This document shows positions 62,140 to 64,000 of a DNA stretch of 64,000 nucleotides, piece by piece. The stretch comes from Chrysomallon squamiferum (lineage: Eukaryota; Mollusca; Gastropoda; Neomphalida; Peltospiridae), in contig CM022671.1 in the NCBI GenBank assembly GCA_012295275.1, forward strand, positions 7,089,727-7,153,726, in the 5' to 3' direction. Made by a program: the position numbers and the translations under genes. Positions within the stretch are counted from its first letter, which is position 1; each line of letters begins with the position of its first letter. The notes beneath the pieces were generated by a model. The model had not been told where the DNA came from. It ran no database searches and saw only the letters and a program-made list of their open reading frames with translations.

Positions 62140-63917
62140 ATGCAGGCTGCTGGCTTTCGTTGTAGATTGCTCATTACCACAAGAAAAAGTGACATCTTAT
62201 TTAAACGGCTTTTTTCTTCACATTCTGTAGTAAGAAAATAATTAATGCAACTTTTGTGCACATTGATTGATTAATAATATAAATCTATTACAACTTTTTT
62301 GTTGCTCGAGTTCACTAATTGTTTTGTCTCTTGTCACTTGTGTACTTTAGCTCAGTTAAACAGAACTTGGAGATATATTATTCTGAAGACAATATTTAAC
62401 ATACAGTTATTAATAAAACAATATTGTTTATAAAAAGTGATATTTATGTCAGTGGTAATAACCAAGAATGCAAGATAATTATATATTTATTTATTAAGTA
62501 ATAAAGTTTCGCTATTTAAGTATTATTAGTATTACTATTATCCTTATATCCTGTCTTTGCTTTTTCAGTTTAACTCTAGGCCACAACAAATAATGTTTTC
62601 TTGACATTTTTATCGTTTGTCTAGAGTAAGAACAAATAATTTCAAAGTATGAAAACTTTTTTCTCCATTCTTCATCAATATATCGTAAAGATTTCTCCGT
62701 TGTAAGCCAAACTGACGCATTACTTATCTCCCTTGATTTCAAACCCAAAATATTTACAATTTACAGTAATGAAATAATCCAATATTGAAATTTATCCAAA
62801 ATAATAATAATAAATAAATAAAATAATAATAAAATAAAATAAAATAAATAAAATAAAATAAAATAAAATATTTAGTAATCCTGTTTTCTGATCTATCCAG
62901 TGTGACAAGACTGTAGAGTATTAAATTACCAATCTGTGACTAGATGAATGTAAATAATTTGTTTCTTGATGCTGTAAATTGGTTGTTTAACTACATTTTT
63001 AACTACTGACTGATAAAGTTTTATTATGGCTCTATACATTAATCAAACCATTTATCAGACCTTTGATTACAAAATCTAATACTTATTAATAACTGTTGAT
63101 ATGAATATGCTGAGGTATCATTAATGAAATATGCATTCATTCATTCATTCGTTTATTCTTTCATACATCCATTCATCCATTATTTATTCAGTCATTCACC
63201 TATTTGCTCATTAATACATACATTCATTCATTTAATTTATTCATTCATTCATTCATTAATTTATTAATTTATTAAATTACTCACTTTTTCTCTTATTTAT
63301 TCATTCTTTTATTCATTTGTTAATTTATTCACGTACTTATTCACTCATTCATTTATTTGTTAATTCATTCACTCACTTGCACTCTCATCCATCCATTCAT
63401 TCATTCATTCATTTATTTTTAGCCATTCATTTATTCATCAGTCATTTATTACAGGCAGATCTGAAAAGAACGTGTCTTTACGACTTCCACCGTGCTCATG
63501 GAGGACGAATGGTTCCTTTCGCTGGATGGGAGATGCCAGTTCAGTACAAAGACTCAATCTCTGCCTCACACGTACACATCAGGGACAACGTCGGCATCTT
63601 CGATGTTTCCCACATGCTGCAGACACGAGTGTCGGGCAAAGATCGGAAACGCTTCATGGAGTCCATGGTTGTTGGAGATATAGAAGGATTGCGAGAAAAC
63701 CAGGGAACACTGTCAGTGTTCACCAATGACCAGGGTGGAATTAACGATGACCTCATCATCACTAACACAGGGAAGGGTATCTCTATGTTGTGTCCAATGC
63801 AGGGTGTCGGGAGAAGGATTTTAACAACATGAAGGTGTGTTGTTTGTTTGTTTTATCTAGCTGTGTAAGTCTGTCAGTCTTTGAGAGAGTGTTCTGTGTG
63901 TGTGTGTGTGTGTGTGT

Positions 63918-63949
<32 letters not shown>

Positions 63950-64000
63950 TCTGTGTATGTGTGGAGGTGTATTTGTCAGTCTGTGTATGATTTGCCTTTT
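62140..64000 (+). CDS. AMT: Aminomethyltransferase, glycine cleavage T-protein (3' part outside window)
   Basis: Exon 1 (62140-62229) encodes [20 protein letters not shown], then [10 protein letters not shown]: 30 residues rich in Arg, Ser and hydrophobics and free of acids but for one Asp, a typical mitochondrial presequence. Exon 2 (63455-63834) starts [19 protein letters not shown] and continues [35 protein letters not shown] and [12 protein letters not shown], all matching human AMT; the Asp pair includes the catalytic Asp of T-proteins. The enzyme releases ammonia from the lipoyl-bound aminomethyl group of H-protein and forms methylene-THF in the matrix. After NTGKG the frame breaks near 63778-63786 and resumes as [17 protein letters not shown] in another frame. 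Splice sites are intact. Later exons lie right of the window. Confidence 0.92.
62512..62612 (-). repeat. Dispersed repeat copy B (AMT intron 1)
   Basis: Inverted copy of the element at 57638-57735, about 4.9 kb away, again ending in an AT-type simple repeat. Both copies give a shared open frame beginning [11 protein letters not shown], which reflects nucleotide identity rather than a gene. Presence in introns of two different genes supports transposition rather than local tandem duplication. Confidence 0.7.
63137..63440. repeat. Degenerate (CATT)n/(ATTT)n tract before AMT exon 2
   Basis: About 300 bases of interrupted CATT, TATT and CATC tetranucleotides fill the end of AMT intron 1 up to 15 bases before the exon 2 acceptor (acag at 63451-63454). 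The pyrimidine-rich sense strand forms an unusually long polypyrimidine region. Confidence 0.9.
63896..63960. repeat. (TG)n microsatellite after AMT exon 2
   Basis: Nearly pure TG repeat beginning about 60 bases after the exon 2 donor (gtgtgt at 63835). The remainder of the window to 64000 is TG-rich intron. Confidence 0.9.

Noticed and set aside
63137-63440. CRISPR-like or satellite array
   Set aside because: Degenerate tetranucleotide microsatellite without constant repeats or spacers, in a eukaryotic intron.

Overview
The window is nuclear DNA from an invertebrate animal, most likely a lophotrochozoan and probably a mollusc. The basis is animal-type split genes, with every boundary I could fix being GT-AG, very AT-rich introns and intergenic DNA packed with (TTA)n, (TTTA)n, (CA)n and (TA)n microsatellites, and animal-specific gene families. 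The class of mollusc cannot be fixed by eye. There is no sign of bacterial, phage or CRISPR sequence. Five protein-coding genes can be assembled exon by exon. Layout: (1) 1-6667, minus: an optineurin/NEMO-type ubiquitin-binding coiled-coil adaptor, 10 exons visible, 3' end off the left edge. (2) 14071-37653, plus: IMP dehydrogenase, 15 exons giving exactly 514 codons, the length of human IMPDH2, followed by an AU-rich tract of up to 8 kb that is probably 3' UTR. (3) 50472-54954, plus: selenophosphate synthetase 2, 7 exons, with an in-frame TGA at the selenocysteine position, a 13-bp perfect hairpin starting 8 nt after the TGA, and a convincing SECIS element in the 3' UTR. (4) 56296-61698, minus: ING3, 11 exons, with the N-terminal ING domain and C-terminal PHD finger. 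(5) 62140 to the right edge, plus: aminomethyltransferase (glycine cleavage T-protein), a mitochondrial transit exon and the first catalytic exon. Genes 3 and 4 converge. Genes 4 and 5 are head to head, with ATGs about 440 bp apart and one CCAAT box oriented toward each gene. Genes 1 and 2 are divergent and 7.4 kb apart. The five genes serve different processes (selective autophagy or NF-kB signalling, guanine nucleotide synthesis, selenium metabolism, chromatin acetylation, mitochondrial glycine cleavage), so this is a neighbourhood rather than a pathway cluster. The most unusual structure is at splice junctions. In IMPDH intron 7 a minisatellite carries five near-copies of the exon 8 acceptor, and in the optineurin-like gene the introns around one coiled-coil exon hold decayed copies of both exon ends. 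Selenocysteine insertion in SEPHS2 appears to have two cis RNA elements. Two otherwise well-conserved exons, one at each end of the window, carry a reading-frame break. Their splice sites are intact, so sequencing or assembly error is the more likely cause.
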